Shown here: one piece after another, positions 18,701-26,231 of the stretch
Position numbering within the stretch: the first letter of the stretch is position 1
Layout: every line of letters begins with the position of its first letter
DNA from: Paenibacillaceae bacterium GAS479
GTDB lineage: Bacteria > Bacillota > Bacilli > Paenibacillales > Paenibacillaceae
NCBI GenBank assembly: GCA_900105225.1
Contig: LT629764.1
Location: 3,401,001-3,465,000 of the forward strand
Direction of reading: 5' to 3'
Length of the DNA stretch: 64,000 nt
Position numbers and translations under genes: made by a program
The notes under the pieces: model-generated
What the model saw: only the letters and a program-made list of their open reading frames with translations
Database searches by the model: none
Told to the model about the DNA's origin: nothing

Positions 18701-19379
18701 GACGGAGCTGGCCAAGTCCGGCCAGGCGCAGCCGCCGCGCCCTGCGGAGGGGCGCGGCATGGCTTTTGGCAGCACGGTGCATCGCTGCATAGAGCTGCTT
18801 GGCCAAGGCCAGCCGCTGGCGGGACTTGAGCCTCGCATCCGCCTGATTGCGGAAGAGGAGGGCATGGATGCTGTGCTTCTGCCTGAAGTGCGGCTCATGC
18901 TGGAGCAGGTGCTTGCGCATCCGCTCTGGCAGCGCGCGGGGGCGGCGCGTCGCCGCGTGCATGAGCTTGCGCTGCGTACTGTGCGCAACGCCCACTCGCT
19001 GACAGACGACGTTGACGCTCACGCTGGAACAAATGCTGAAGCTCGCGCTGCTGCCGCACTTACTAACGCTGAGGAGCAGCTCTCCCTCGCTGACAGCGTA
19101 CTTGAAGCTCCGGCAGCGCCGAGGTTCTCTCTCACCTCCCATAATCCCGACACGCTGCATCTCAAAGGAGTTATCGACTTTCTGTTCGAGGAAGAAGACG
19201 GCTGGGTCATCGTCGACTTCAAAACGGATATTTTCGAGCCGGGAGATGAGGCGCTGTTTACAGCTTTCTACCGGCCTCAGGTAGAAGCTTACGGGCAGGA
19301 GCTTGAACGCTCCTTCGGTTTGAAGGTGAAGGAAACGGGGCTGTATTTTCTGCATACAAACAAATATGCTGCATTGTAG
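15747..19379 (+). CDS. AddA/RecB-like UvrD-family helicase-nuclease
   Basis: A 1210-aa superfamily 1A helicase with a C-terminal nuclease, the motor subunit of an AddAB/RecBCD-like complex that processes double-strand breaks. Motifs in order: Walker A GAGSGKT (24-30), motif Ia ITFTRKAADELK, TIHSFCGQLL, motif II LFVDEFQDTDP (about 445), motif III VVGDPKQSIYRFRRAD, motif IV LVSNFRS, motif V VMNLHKAKGLEAPVVLL, motif VI LLYVAVTRPKQLL. The nuclease has GVIDFLFEEEDG and IVDFKTD near residues 1140-1155. Residues 165-239 are five 15-aa repeats inserted between the ATPase motifs and domain 1B. It overlaps the preceding gene by 8 bp. Similar pairs coexist with canonical addAB in some Paenibacillus genomes; which one this is cannot be told here. 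Confidence 0.85.
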   Translation: MLDDALARERIVRDLETTFLIEAGAGSGKTTSLIGRMLALIETGSARAGEIAAITFTRKAADELKTRFRLELERRIRSASVEPGEPLARLQQALREADRCTVATIHSFCGQLLRERPVEAGLDPQFRELDDDEAEAFLHAAWDDYLLQRTTSGVQRAAATVITAAAAVAQQQAGDAAEPAAAVAEQQVGDAAEPAWAVSQQQEGDASEPAAAVAQQQERDAAELAAAVAEQQTGDTAEPASTPTPSLAELNSLGIHVEDLRQVYLRACEYRDVTVVTNPTPRPDFDLIRLSLPPMLEEAVAYIPSQKPDKGWDALQELVRDGRNLIRLHGLNDDLHVLELAKRFEKKLNVTQVRWTDKEKAREFRDRFQHWQITVLQPFLSSWREHIYPLALRFVLPAVEHAAQLRSERGLLDFQDLLMRAAALLREHAEVRAFFSERYTRLFVDEFQDTDPIQAELMFLLTGADPEQSDWRRAVPKPGSLFVVGDPKQSIYRFRRADISIYNGVKARMAVCGEVLQLVSNFRSVQAIGRFVNYEFNSRFPRTETEQQAAFVKMATTAPDPSDRKRALHGVHTITISKLPGGKEAIAEEDAERVATYIAWACKGNLLIQERGQGGLTLRKAEPGDFLILLKRREFIQLYAEKLELYGVPSVTSGSAARFEEIGVLALLAQSLSDPDDRIALLAVLKGMLFSASDNALYHYKMEGFPLTYRYLPERTEVSEIAMPTYVALERLAAYAAEVRGNTPALSVLLRIMEELGLLPLAAVRTSGSMRAGTIVKLLHQLQEDPLACGSWSELSARLAALASENGTECGELFAGRRSAVQVMNLHKAKGLEAPVVLLACPAGEFDHDASEHVDRVSGEEAKGYFTITRRVGYQDEMIAHPPGWTELAERERLFLNAEKERLLYVAVTRPKQLLIVSRYPDRPAIDPWSPLESSLVDARELHIPELEPAAPEQYNAWHDQVAEDRAAQQLLTRLARPTYRTASVTELAKSGQAQPPRPAEGRGMAFGSTVHRCIELLGQGQPLAGLEPRIRLIAEEEGMDAVLLPEVRLMLEQVLAHPLWQRAGAARRRVHELALRTVRNAHSLTDDVDAHAGTNAEARAAAALTNAEEQLSLADSVLEAPAAPRFSLTSHNPDTLHLKGVIDFLFEEEDGWVIVDFKTDIFEPGDEALFTAFYRPQVEAYGQELERSFGLKVKETGLYFLHTNKYAAL
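16239..16463 (+). repeat. Five 45-bp tandem repeats inside the helicase gene
   Basis: Units lie at 16239-16283, 16284-16328, 16329-16373, 16374-16418 and 16419-16463, each encoding a variant of AAAVAQQQAGDAAEP. The period is a multiple of three, so the frame is kept. Copies differ at several positions, so the array is not brand new. Confidence 0.9.
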
Positions 19380-19591
19380 AGTGTTAAAGCATGCCCGTAC
19401 AACAAGCTGGTCTGAGACCTTATCCCGGCAAAATACCGCGCTGAGCTACGAGTGAAGCTGATGGAAGAAACAGAGGCAGATAAGCCCATCCCGGGCCAAG
19501 CAGCCCTGAAAATTCACGCCCTCCCAAGTTTACTTCGCTCCCGAACTGTATAAGTATAGGGAACAACAAGATAATCTTGGAGGTGCGACCC

Positions 19592-20518
19592 TTGTCTATG
19601 ATGCGCAGGCTCAAGCTGCTAGCCTTATCGGCGGCTATCGCGATAGGAGCACTGTTCACGGCCCAGCCGCAGCAGGCCGCGGCAGCCATAACTCCTTTTT
19701 CGACCTATCATGACCTGTTCAAAAAAGGGCCGAAAATTCCAAACCTGAACACGACGCACTATGTTCCACAAGGGCTGACCTACTATCCGGACAAAAACTG
19801 GATTCTGATCTCTTACTTTTATCACAATAAGAACCAGCCAACTCTCGCAAAAAACAGCCTCATCGCTGTTGTCGACGCGAAGACAGGTAAATTCGTCAAA
19901 AACGTTTATATAGAGGACGAGAAGAAATCCGGAGGTATCTATCACAAGGGTCATGTGGGGGGCATGGGCGTATCGGAGTCCTATCTGTGGATCGCTTCCT
20001 CCACCTCGTCGAGGGACTCCAAATACAATATGCTCCGCTACGAGCTCAGTGATCTGGCCAGTGCCAAGAATAAAAGCCGCCTAAAGCTGAACAAAGGTTT
20101 CAAGCTCAAAGCTTCCTCTTACGCGACAGTTGCGGACGGTGACCTGTATGTAGGTCGTTTTGACGAAAAGAATCAGTCATCCCTATACCGCTACAACCTC
20201 AACAGCTCCGAGAATCCTTCCACCAGTCCAATCAATACGTACAAAACGCCAGCGAAGGTGCAGGGAGTGGCGGTGACGGATAACCATCTATTATTCTCGC
20301 AGTCGTATGGGCGCAACAACCCGAGTTATCTGATGATCTACACTAAGCAGGCATCACCCGCGCATAAAAAAACGATCAAAATTCCCAATATGTCCGAGGG
20401 AATGGAGATCATCAAGGGGACTCTGTACATCAGCTTTGAGTCCGGCGCCAAATATTATAGCGACTCTTCTTATATCAAAAAAACTTTGTCTTATGCCAAA
20501 GTAAGCTCTTTGTTTTAA
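19592..20518 (+). CDS. Secreted protein, probably beta-propeller-like
   Basis: A 308-aa exported protein with a Sec signal peptide (RRLKLLALSAAIAIGALFTA, cleavage expected after PQQAAA about residue 29). The mature part repeats short segments of the type LYVGRFD, NHLLFSQSY and GTLYISFESG, suggestive of beta-propeller blades. I do not recognise a named family. Start: TTG 19592 has GGAGG 8 bp upstream; an ATG at 19598 is the alternative. It is monocistronic, with a terminator at 20582-20604. Confidence 0.7.
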   Translation: MSMMRRLKLLALSAAIAIGALFTAQPQQAAAAITPFSTYHDLFKKGPKIPNLNTTHYVPQGLTYYPDKNWILISYFYHNKNQPTLAKNSLIAVVDAKTGKFVKNVYIEDEKKSGGIYHKGHVGGMGVSESYLWIASSTSSRDSKYNMLRYELSDLASAKNKSRLKLNKGFKLKASSYATVADGDLYVGRFDEKNQSSLYRYNLNSSENPSTSPINTYKTPAKVQGVAVTDNHLLFSQSYGRNNPSYLMIYTKQASPAHKKTIKIPNMSEGMEIIKGTLYISFESGAKYYSDSSYIKKTLSYAKVSSLF

Positions 20519-20581
20519 ACTAAGCACTTTAATCTAAACCAAGCTCGTTATTCTAAAAATGTAAGCTCGTTATTTCTGAGG

Positions 20582-20604
20582 GCTCCCATTCAGGGAGCTT
20601 TTTT
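20582..20604 (+). terminator. Terminator of the secreted-protein gene
   Basis: GCTCCC (20582-20587) pairs with GGGAGC (20593-20598), followed by six Ts. Upstream lies an imperfect direct repeat, AAGCTCGTTATT, in two copies. Confidence 0.8.
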
Positions 20605-20621
20605 GCATGTACATTTCCAGT

Positions 20622-20643
20622 AGAAATCTTTACTAAATTCACA
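20622..20643 (+). promoter_or_regulatory. Upstream element of the Bce-type regulator gene
   Basis: AGAAATCTT (20622-20630) and ACTAAATTCACA (20632-20643) both recur upstream of the ligase operon, at 25029-25037 and 25116-25127. A distant inverted repeat, ATTCAC...GTGAAT, also spans this promoter region. The shared words suggest a common regulator; the obvious candidate is the response regulator encoded directly downstream (inference). Confidence 0.4.
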
Positions 20644-20704
20644 CTCGTATTGAATTAGTACCCCTAATTATTGTGAATACTCTCTCTAAAAGGAGCTTCA
20701 ATAC

Positions 20705-21409
20705 ATGTATAAAATTATGATCGTAGAAGACGATCCTAAAATCGCGACGCTGCTTCAGACATACATTAAAAAGTATGGGAATGAGGCAGTCATAATGGAT
20801 GATTTTGAACGTATTTTAGATTATTTTGTCGAAATTAAACCTCATTTGATTTTGCTTGATATAAACCTGCCTAGTTTTGATGGATTCTATTGGTGTCGTC
20901 AAATTCGTACGATTTCAACTTGCCCGATTATTTTCCTGTCCGCCCGAAATGGGAAAATGGATCAGGTGATGGCTCTTGAGCATGGAGCCGACGACTATAT
21001 TACGAAGCCATTCCACTATGAGGTCGTTATCGCTAAAATTCAGAGTCATATTCGCCGGGCTTACGGAGACTATTCCAATAAAATGGATGAACGCATCATC
21101 GATCAATTCGGACTAGCTCTTTATCCAGAGCAGATGGAGCTTAAGCTTGGCAATGTCACGATAGCGCTGACAAAAAAAGAAGCGATTCTCATAGAGATCC
21201 TGCTTGCAAGCTCTCCTAATTTGGTCAGCAGAGAAAAAATTCTGGAAAAGCTATGGGATGATTATTCCTATGTGGACGAGAACACGCTGAGCGTGAATAT
21301 TAACCGAGTACGTAAAAAATTATCGGAGTTAGGTATTTCGGAGGCGCTTGAGACTGTTCGTGGTGCCGGGTATCGTTTGAATCCGATTTGGAAGGAAGAG
21401 GGGCTGTGA
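20705..21409 (+). CDS. OmpR/PhoB-family response regulator, BceR-like
   Basis: A 234-aa response regulator. The receiver domain has the acidic pair E8-D9-D10, phospho-acceptor Asp52 in LILLDINLP, and the conserved Thr/Ser and Lys positions (FLSAR, DDYITKPF). The C-terminal winged helix ends TVRGAGYRLN. RBS AAAAGGAG precedes the ATG. The kinase gene starts inside its stop codon, so they are translationally coupled. Kinase type and locus place it in the BceR/VraR-like group that responds to antimicrobial peptides by flux sensing through a BceAB transporter. Here such a transporter lies 8 kb downstream (29215-31903). Confidence 0.88.
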   Translation: MYKIMIVEDDPKIATLLQTYIKKYGNEAVIMDDFERILDYFVEIKPHLILLDINLPSFDGFYWCRQIRTISTCPIIFLSARNGKMDQVMALEHGADDYITKPFHYEVVIAKIQSHIRRAYGDYSNKMDERIIDQFGLALYPEQMELKLGNVTIALTKKEAILIEILLASSPNLVSREKILEKLWDDYSYVDENTLSVNINRVRKKLSELGISEALETVRGAGYRLNPIWKEEGL

Positions 21410-22392
21410 AGTTATTTTTACGCCAACAGATCCAGCTGATTTGTTTTGTTCTTATCCAAATTTCTATCATGCTTCTGGTGGTCTGGTTTGACGGATATAA
21501 ACGTCCCGATACGCTATTGTATGCCGCTATTCTGGGAATTTTCATCATGGGTTTGTACTTGTTGTTCCATTATTTAAACCATCGTAAGTTTTATGAGCGT
21601 TTATCTCAGCCGCTGGCAACGATGAACGATTCCTTTCAGCAGGCAGATTCCGGCATCGTGTCCATATCACTCAAGCAATTGCTGGATCAGCAATACCGCT
21701 ACTATCAGTTGAACTTGAAAAGCTGGGAAAGCAAACAAGCCGAGCGGCTTGTGTTCATGAATCAATGGGTGCACCAAATGAAGACGCCCCTGGCAGTTAT
21801 CGAGCTGATTACCCAGGAAGCGACCGATGCCCGTATGGAAAGCATTTCGGAGGAAACGGAAAGGCTGCGTCACGGCTTGGAAATGGTGTTGTATATGTCG
21901 AGATTGGAAACATTTGAGCAAGATTTTCAAGTGGAAAAGGTTAATTTATTGGAAGTCGTCAATGAGGTCATAACCGATTACAAACGGCTATTCATTCGCA
22001 GCCATGTCTATCCTCATATCGAGATCGATCCCAGCTTTAAAGTTGAAACGGATTCCAAATGGCTCCGGTTTATGCTGCAGCAAATTTTATCAAACGCGAT
22101 TAAATATTCCGCCGGCAGCGATAAAAAGATAAATCTAATGGCTTTTTTCAGAGACAGCGGAGTCATTCTTGAAATTCAAGACCGTGGAATCGGCATAGCT
22201 AAAACAGATTTAACTCGAGTGTTCAATCCCTTTTTTACAGGTGAAAATGGCAGGAAGATCAAGGAATCGACCGGTATGGGATTGTATCTGGTAAAAGAAG
22301 TAGTTCGGAAATTGAATCATGAGATCGAGATTGAGTCTGAATTAAACGAGGGGACAACCGTGCGGATTATTTTCCCGTATGCTCAAATGTAA
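21406..22392 (+). CDS. Intramembrane-sensing histidine kinase, BceS-like
   Basis: A 328-aa kinase with two transmembrane helices (about residues 8-28 and 36-56) joined by a very short loop, so it has no extracellular sensor. That is the hallmark of BceS-type kinases, which read the activity of a partner ABC transporter. The H-box is NQWVHQMKTPLAVIELI with His123. The ATP-binding part has the N-box (QQILSNAIKYS), DRGIGI and GMGLYL boxes. It starts at GTG 21406 overlapping the regulator stop, with GGAAGAGGGG upstream. The end overlaps the convergent tetR gene by 10 bp. Confidence 0.88.
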   Translation: MKLFLRQQIQLICFVLIQISIMLLVVWFDGYKRPDTLLYAAILGIFIMGLYLLFHYLNHRKFYERLSQPLATMNDSFQQADSGIVSISLKQLLDQQYRYYQLNLKSWESKQAERLVFMNQWVHQMKTPLAVIELITQEATDARMESISEETERLRHGLEMVLYMSRLETFEQDFQVEKVNLLEVVNEVITDYKRLFIRSHVYPHIEIDPSFKVETDSKWLRFMLQQILSNAIKYSAGSDKKINLMAFFRDSGVILEIQDRGIGIAKTDLTRVFNPFFTGENGRKIKESTGMGLYLVKEVVRKLNHEIEIESELNEGTTVRIIFPYAQM

Positions 22393-23012
22393 CAGCGAGA
22401 TTCGCTGTGCGAACCAATGATGAACCCTTTAGCATGCTGCTTACCTGCCGCGAGAAGGCTGTCGCTGAGCTTAGAATCGTTAACGGATCGTGCCAGCACG
22501 AGCGTTCCGACCATTGAACTAAGCAGTACACTGCCTGTAGCTGGGTCCAGCTTTGCCGCATTAGAAATAAACTCAATCATTCGTTCCAGCTCATGGGTGA
22601 ACACCTGACGAACCTCATCTGAGGATCGGGAAATTTCACTTGAAAGAGCAGGCAGGATACAGCCCATTTCTGGGTTGTCACGATGATATGGGCTTAAATA
22701 GTAGTCAATGATGGCATAAACTTTGGGCTCTTGCTGCTCTTGCTGCTCTTGCTGCTCTTGCTGGTCTTGCTGCTCCTGGTGGGCAGCTTTTTGCAGAAGC
22801 TCAATCGTATCGTTGATGGCGTAACGGCAGGCTTCGGCGACAAGCTGTTCTTTGTTGGCAAAATGCGAGTAAAACCCTCCATGCGTCAATCCGGCGCCTT
22901 TCATAATGACCGGCACGCTTATGTCGCGAATTCCATTCGTCCGAAACGCTTCAGCGGCGCTTTGGATGATCTTGCCTCTAACTTTCAACATATGACCTTC
23001 TGGATAAGGCAT
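22383..23012 (-). CDS. TetR/AcrR family regulator of the efflux pair
   Basis: A 209-aa TetR-family repressor with the N-terminal helix-turn-helix around VPVIMKGAGLTHGGFYSHFA (about residues 31-50). The C-terminal effector domain resembles the YxaF/LmrA type (MGCILPALSSEI). A glutamine-rich spacer made by a 9-bp tandem repeat lies between the two. The start is ATG 23012, 9 bp from GGAG. It is divergent from the HlyD-like gene, and three copies of a 17-bp motif fill the shared promoter region, so it most likely represses both. The tail overlaps the kinase gene end. Confidence 0.85.
   Translation of the reverse strand: MPYPEGHMLKVRGKIIQSAAEAFRTNGIRDISVPVIMKGAGLTHGGFYSHFANKEQLVAEACRYAINDTIELLQKAAHQEQQDQQEQQEQQEQQEPKVYAIIDYYLSPYHRDNPEMGCILPALSSEISRSSDEVRQVFTHELERMIEFISNAAKLDPATGSVLLSSMVGTLVLARSVNDSKLSDSLLAAGKQHAKGFIIGSHSESRCYI
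22728..22781 (-). repeat. 9-bp tandem repeat encoding a Gln-rich spacer in TetR
   Basis: Six units of CTCTTGCTG (the last two degenerate) encode Q-E-Q type residues on the minus strand. Copy-number change would alter spacer length without breaking the frame. Confidence 0.85.
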
Positions 23013-23047
23013 CGCAATCACTCCGAAACGTATAAGTGTGTTTTAAA

Positions 23048-23154
23048 ATATTATAGTCATCATAATAAAGGGTGTCAATTTTCCTTGAGACCATTGACCG
23101 CAACAAAATATGATGACTATAATATATTGCGTTCATCATATTATAACCATCATA
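23048..23154. promoter_or_regulatory. Three 17-bp operator-like repeats between tetR and the efflux genes
   Basis: ATATTATAGTCATCATA at 23048-23064, its exact reverse complement at 23109-23125, and a 15/17 match at 23138-23154. They sit between the divergent starts 23012 and 23179. This is the arrangement of a local repressor controlling both directions; binding by the adjacent TetR is inferred. Confidence 0.65.
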
Positions 23155-23178
23155 TTTTACCGAAGGAGAGACAGACTG

Positions 23179-23811
23179 ATGAAACTTAAAGCAGGTTTGT
23201 ACATTGGCATTGCTGTTGCCGTTATTGCGGGAGGTGCGCTTCTTGCTGCGGAAGGAAGGGATGCCGTCAGTCAGGCGGAGGGCAGAAAACAAGCTGTACT
23301 TGAGGCGGAGCAAGGGATGATCATGTATAACAAAGGCCCGGGGACAGTCGTTAAAATCAACGCAGCTGAAGGCGATTCCATCAAACAAGGGGACATTTTA
23401 TTCAAGGTGAAATCAGCCGAAGGAGCCGAAGTAGATATGATATCGCCGGATGATGGACTGATTAGCAGCATCACCGTAAAACTGGGGGATCAGCTTGCTG
23501 GAGGCATACCGGTTGCAGTTGTGCGGAAGAACGCCTATTATGCGGAGCTTTATGTGCAAGAAGAGGAAATTCAGAGGTTTAAGGTTAATAACAGCGTCCA
23601 GGTTCATTTTCCATATGTGAAAAGCTCTCCCCAAGTCGATGGCGTTGTCACTTCGATTTCTGCCGCTCCGCAATTTGCCACCATGCGCATGACGCGCGAG
23701 AAAGGGCAAGCCGATTTAAGTATGTTTCGGGTCCGAATAGCTGTAAACTCCAGCTCCGAGCTTCTGCCGGGTATGACTGCGGAGGTGGACCTCGATGAAA
23801 TCGCTGATTGA
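23179..23811 (+). CDS. HlyD-like membrane fusion (adaptor) protein
   Basis: A 210-aa protein anchored by one N-terminal helix (about residues 5-24) with an extracellular part of the HlyD/RND adaptor type. It has a lipoyl-like half (GTVVKINAAEGDSIKQGDIL), a second half (PDDGLISSITVKLGDQL) and a beta-barrel region ending GMTAEVDLD. I chose ATG 23179 (RBS AAGGAGAG); a longer frame from 23110 would run through the operators. The permease gene overlaps its end by 17 bp, so the two make one export unit. No ATPase gene accompanies them. Confidence 0.8.
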   Translation: MKLKAGLYIGIAVAVIAGGALLAAEGRDAVSQAEGRKQAVLEAEQGMIMYNKGPGTVVKINAAEGDSIKQGDILFKVKSAEGAEVDMISPDDGLISSITVKLGDQLAGGIPVAVVRKNAYYAELYVQEEEIQRFKVNNSVQVHFPYVKSSPQVDGVVTSISAAPQFATMRMTREKGQADLSMFRVRIAVNSSSELLPGMTAEVDLDEIAD

Positions 23812-24961
23812 GGAGTGGAAGTATGTAGCGGGCAGTAAGTTCCTGCTTGCGATTTTTATCGGGCCGCTCATTGGGGCCCTGTTTTTTGGCTTGATGTTTT
23901 CCAAAAATCAGATTAACCAATCCCCGGTCGTAGTGATTGACGAGGATCACAGTGTTTATTCACGAGAACTGATTTCCAAAATAAATGCGTCCCAATATAT
24001 GAAAGTTACGAATGTATTCGCCAATCGTATGGACCCAGACACCTTGCTGGCAAACGAGCAGGCTGTGGCGGTCATTATGCTTCCTAAGCAACTGGAGCAG
24101 CATAAGCTGCAAGGGAAGTCTTCGAATATCGGAATTCTCATGGATAACACGATGCCCTCGGGGTTAACAGGTGTCCGAACCGCAATTCAAGAGATCATCA
24201 CTACGGAAAATATGACTCTTTCCATGACACGTCTGGGCCAAAGCGGCATGGATGGAGAATCTGCCAAAGGGCTTATCTCTCCGTTATCGCTCCAACAGCG
24301 AATGCTGTTTAATCCAACGAGCAGTTATGTCGGGTTTATGGTGCTTGGATTTGTAAATATCATCGTCTTAATGATAACGACTACAGCAGCCGGATCGATT
24401 GGACCTCGTCTTCGCCAAGAAGGGAAGCTGCTCCCACAATCACCTGCCCAGCTTTGGGTTCGCTGCATACCTTATGCTGTTCTTAGCACACTCTCTTTAA
24501 TTCTAAGTTATGGTTTATTAAAACAAGTAGGAGCAATGCGGTTTGAAGCAGAGCTTTATGTTTTTATGATCCCATTAATCCTATATTCGATTGCCCTGTC
24601 TCTTATGGGGATGTTGATTGGTTATACGGCGAAAGACATGTCCAAAGTAGCTTCACGAACAAGTTTTATTTTGTATCCGTCGTTTCTAGCTACGGGCATT
24701 CAACTGACTCCGCTTGCGTTTCCACTATTTTTTCAGATTACCGCTTGGCCGTTGCCGTTGAACTGGCTTAACCGATTAATTCGTGGAATGGCATTTCGGA
24801 ATGGATCACTGGCATCCTACAGCCTGGAGATCGGAGCGCTTTTAGTTATTATTGGCCTGGTATCCTTGGTCATTGGATTGTTAGTGCTTCGCGAAGCTCG
24901 CAAGATGAACTCTACTGCAGATTTACATGCAAGTTCGGGTGTTTTATCGATCAGCAGCTAG
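23795..24961 (+). CDS. ABC-2 type permease (YhgE/YbhR-like)
   Basis: A 388-aa membrane protein of the ABC-2 transporter family. It has one N-terminal helix (about 16-36), a large extracellular domain (about 40-180) with the typical VVVIDEDHSVYS start, and five or six C-terminal helices (about 185-370). Such permeases export drugs or lipids and normally need an ABC ATPase, which is not encoded next to it. RBS GGAGGTGG overlaps the adaptor gene. The likely regulator is the divergent TetR. A terminator follows at 24986-25021. Confidence 0.85.
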   Translation: MKSLIEEWKYVAGSKFLLAIFIGPLIGALFFGLMFSKNQINQSPVVVIDEDHSVYSRELISKINASQYMKVTNVFANRMDPDTLLANEQAVAVIMLPKQLEQHKLQGKSSNIGILMDNTMPSGLTGVRTAIQEIITTENMTLSMTRLGQSGMDGESAKGLISPLSLQQRMLFNPTSSYVGFMVLGFVNIIVLMITTTAAGSIGPRLRQEGKLLPQSPAQLWVRCIPYAVLSTLSLILSYGLLKQVGAMRFEAELYVFMIPLILYSIALSLMGMLIGYTAKDMSKVASRTSFILYPSFLATGIQLTPLAFPLFFQITAWPLPLNWLNRLIRGMAFRNGSLASYSLEIGALLVIIGLVSLVIGLLVLREARKMNSTADLHASSGVLSISS

Positions 24962-24985
24962 AGTAGTTAAAACGAAAGAGCGCTC

Positions 24986-25021
24986 AAGACGGTCTCATCT
25001 TCAATTGAGGCCGTCTTTTTG
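24986..25021 (+). terminator. Terminator of the efflux pair
   Basis: AAGACGG-T-CTC pairs with GAG-G-CCGTCTT around a 9-nt loop, followed by a T run. It separates the efflux unit from the ligase operon. Confidence 0.8.
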
Positions 25022-25028
25022 TCCATCC

Positions 25029-25127
25029 AGAAATCTTACAAGGTTGTTAGGTGAATGAAAGGCTTGTCGATAGGAGAATTCAGCTGCCTGATCTAAACTT
25101 AGCAGCAGAAACACGACTAAATTCACA
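25029..25127 (+). promoter_or_regulatory. Regulatory region of the ligase operon with BceR-like box
   Basis: AGAAATCTT (25029-25037) and ACTAAATTCACA (25116-25127) repeat words found upstream of the response-regulator gene. TTACA-AGGT-TGTTA (25036-25049) is one base off TTACA-N4-TGTAA, the inverted repeat reported for BceR-type regulators. This links the ligase operon to the two-component system at 20705-22392. Confidence 0.45.
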
Positions 25128-25150
25128 GTTATTGCATAGGAGGCCTATTC

Positions 25151-26227
25151 ATGAAAACAAACCTGTACATCTTATATGGCGGCAAATCCGTGGAGCATGA
25201 GGTTTCATTGAAAACAGCTTTTACCGTCATTCGTTCCATAGATGAATCCAAATTCGAAGTTTTTCCTATTTACATTACTCGTGATGGACGCTGGTGTACG
25301 CCGGGGAAGCTTGATCCCAAGGAGCTTGAAATGCAGCAGCTTATTGCGGAAACGAGCAGCCCGTCGATAGCCCATTCCATCGGTGAAATGCTGATCCACC
25401 CTTTCTCATTGCCTGGCACGAAAGTTGTCATGCCGCTTCTGCATGGCTCTTATGGGGAAGACGGAACGGTGCAGGGGCTGCTGGAATTGCTTGATTTGCC
25501 TTATGTCGGCAATGGCGTGCTTTCATCGGCGCTGACCTTGGATAAAGCGATGTCCAAGCAGCTGCTCGCCCAATCCGGCATCCAACAAGTGCAATATCTT
25601 GTTTATGGCCAAGATCAATGGGCTGCGGATCGTGAAGTAATGCTGGATACAATTGAAGAGCAGCTAGGCTTTCCTTGTTATGTGAAACCTGCGTCACTAG
25701 GTTCCAGCATCGGCATCAGCAGATGTACGGATCGGAATCAATTGATTGTAGGCTTAATCGAGGCGTTTCAATATGATACGAAGCTGGTCATCGAGCAGGA
25801 ACTGAGAGGCCGGGAAATCCAGGTGGCCGTCATGGGCAACAATGCTCCGCTTGCTTCTTCGCCGGGAGAATTCATTCATGAGAATCTCTTCTTTGATTTT
25901 GAAGCCAAATACTTTGATAAAAAGCTGACGATGTCGATTCCCGCTCAGCTGCTGGAAGGAATTACGGAGCAGATTAGAGCGCTTGCCCTACAGGCTTACC
26001 GCGTCCATGACTGCTCGGGCCTTGCCCGGGTCGATTTTTTCCTCGATGGAGACAATCAGCTGTATTTGAATGAAATTAATGCGCTGCCTGGCTTCACGAA
26101 CTTCAGTATGTATCCCGTCATGTGGGAGCGTACGAATGGCACTGCCTATTCGGAGCTGGTGGAGAAGCTAATTGATTATGCCTTCACACGCCATGCGGAA
26201 AAACGGTCAATTCGTTATACGAGGTGA
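25151..26227 (+). CDS. D-Ala-D-X ligase (Ddl/VanC-like) of a glycopeptide-type cassette
   Basis: A 358-aa ATP-grasp ligase joining D-Ala to a second D-residue for peptidoglycan. It has the first family signature HGSYGEDGTVQGLLEL, the ATP-grasp stretch YVKPASLGSSIGI and the Mg2+ site YLNEINALPGFT. The omega-loop reads FFDFEAKY: Lys and the final Tyr are kept, as in D-Ala- and D-Ser-type enzymes rather than VanA-type D-lactate ligases. The specificity site after the Mg2+ loop is FSMYP with Met, as in housekeeping Ddl, where VanC-type D-Ser ligases have Arg (SRYP). Second-residue specificity is therefore undecided. It is the first gene of a six-gene overlapping operon; the racemase starts 4 bp later. 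Confidence 0.88.
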   Translation: MKTNLYILYGGKSVEHEVSLKTAFTVIRSIDESKFEVFPIYITRDGRWCTPGKLDPKELEMQQLIAETSSPSIAHSIGEMLIHPFSLPGTKVVMPLLHGSYGEDGTVQGLLELLDLPYVGNGVLSSALTLDKAMSKQLLAQSGIQQVQYLVYGQDQWAADREVMLDTIEEQLGFPCYVKPASLGSSIGISRCTDRNQLIVGLIEAFQYDTKLVIEQELRGREIQVAVMGNNAPLASSPGEFIHENLFFDFEAKYFDKKLTMSIPAQLLEGITEQIRALALQAYRVHDCSGLARVDFFLDGDNQLYLNEINALPGFTNFSMYPVMWERTNGTAYSELVEKLIDYAFTRHAEKRSIRYTR

Positions 26228-26231
26228 GACG

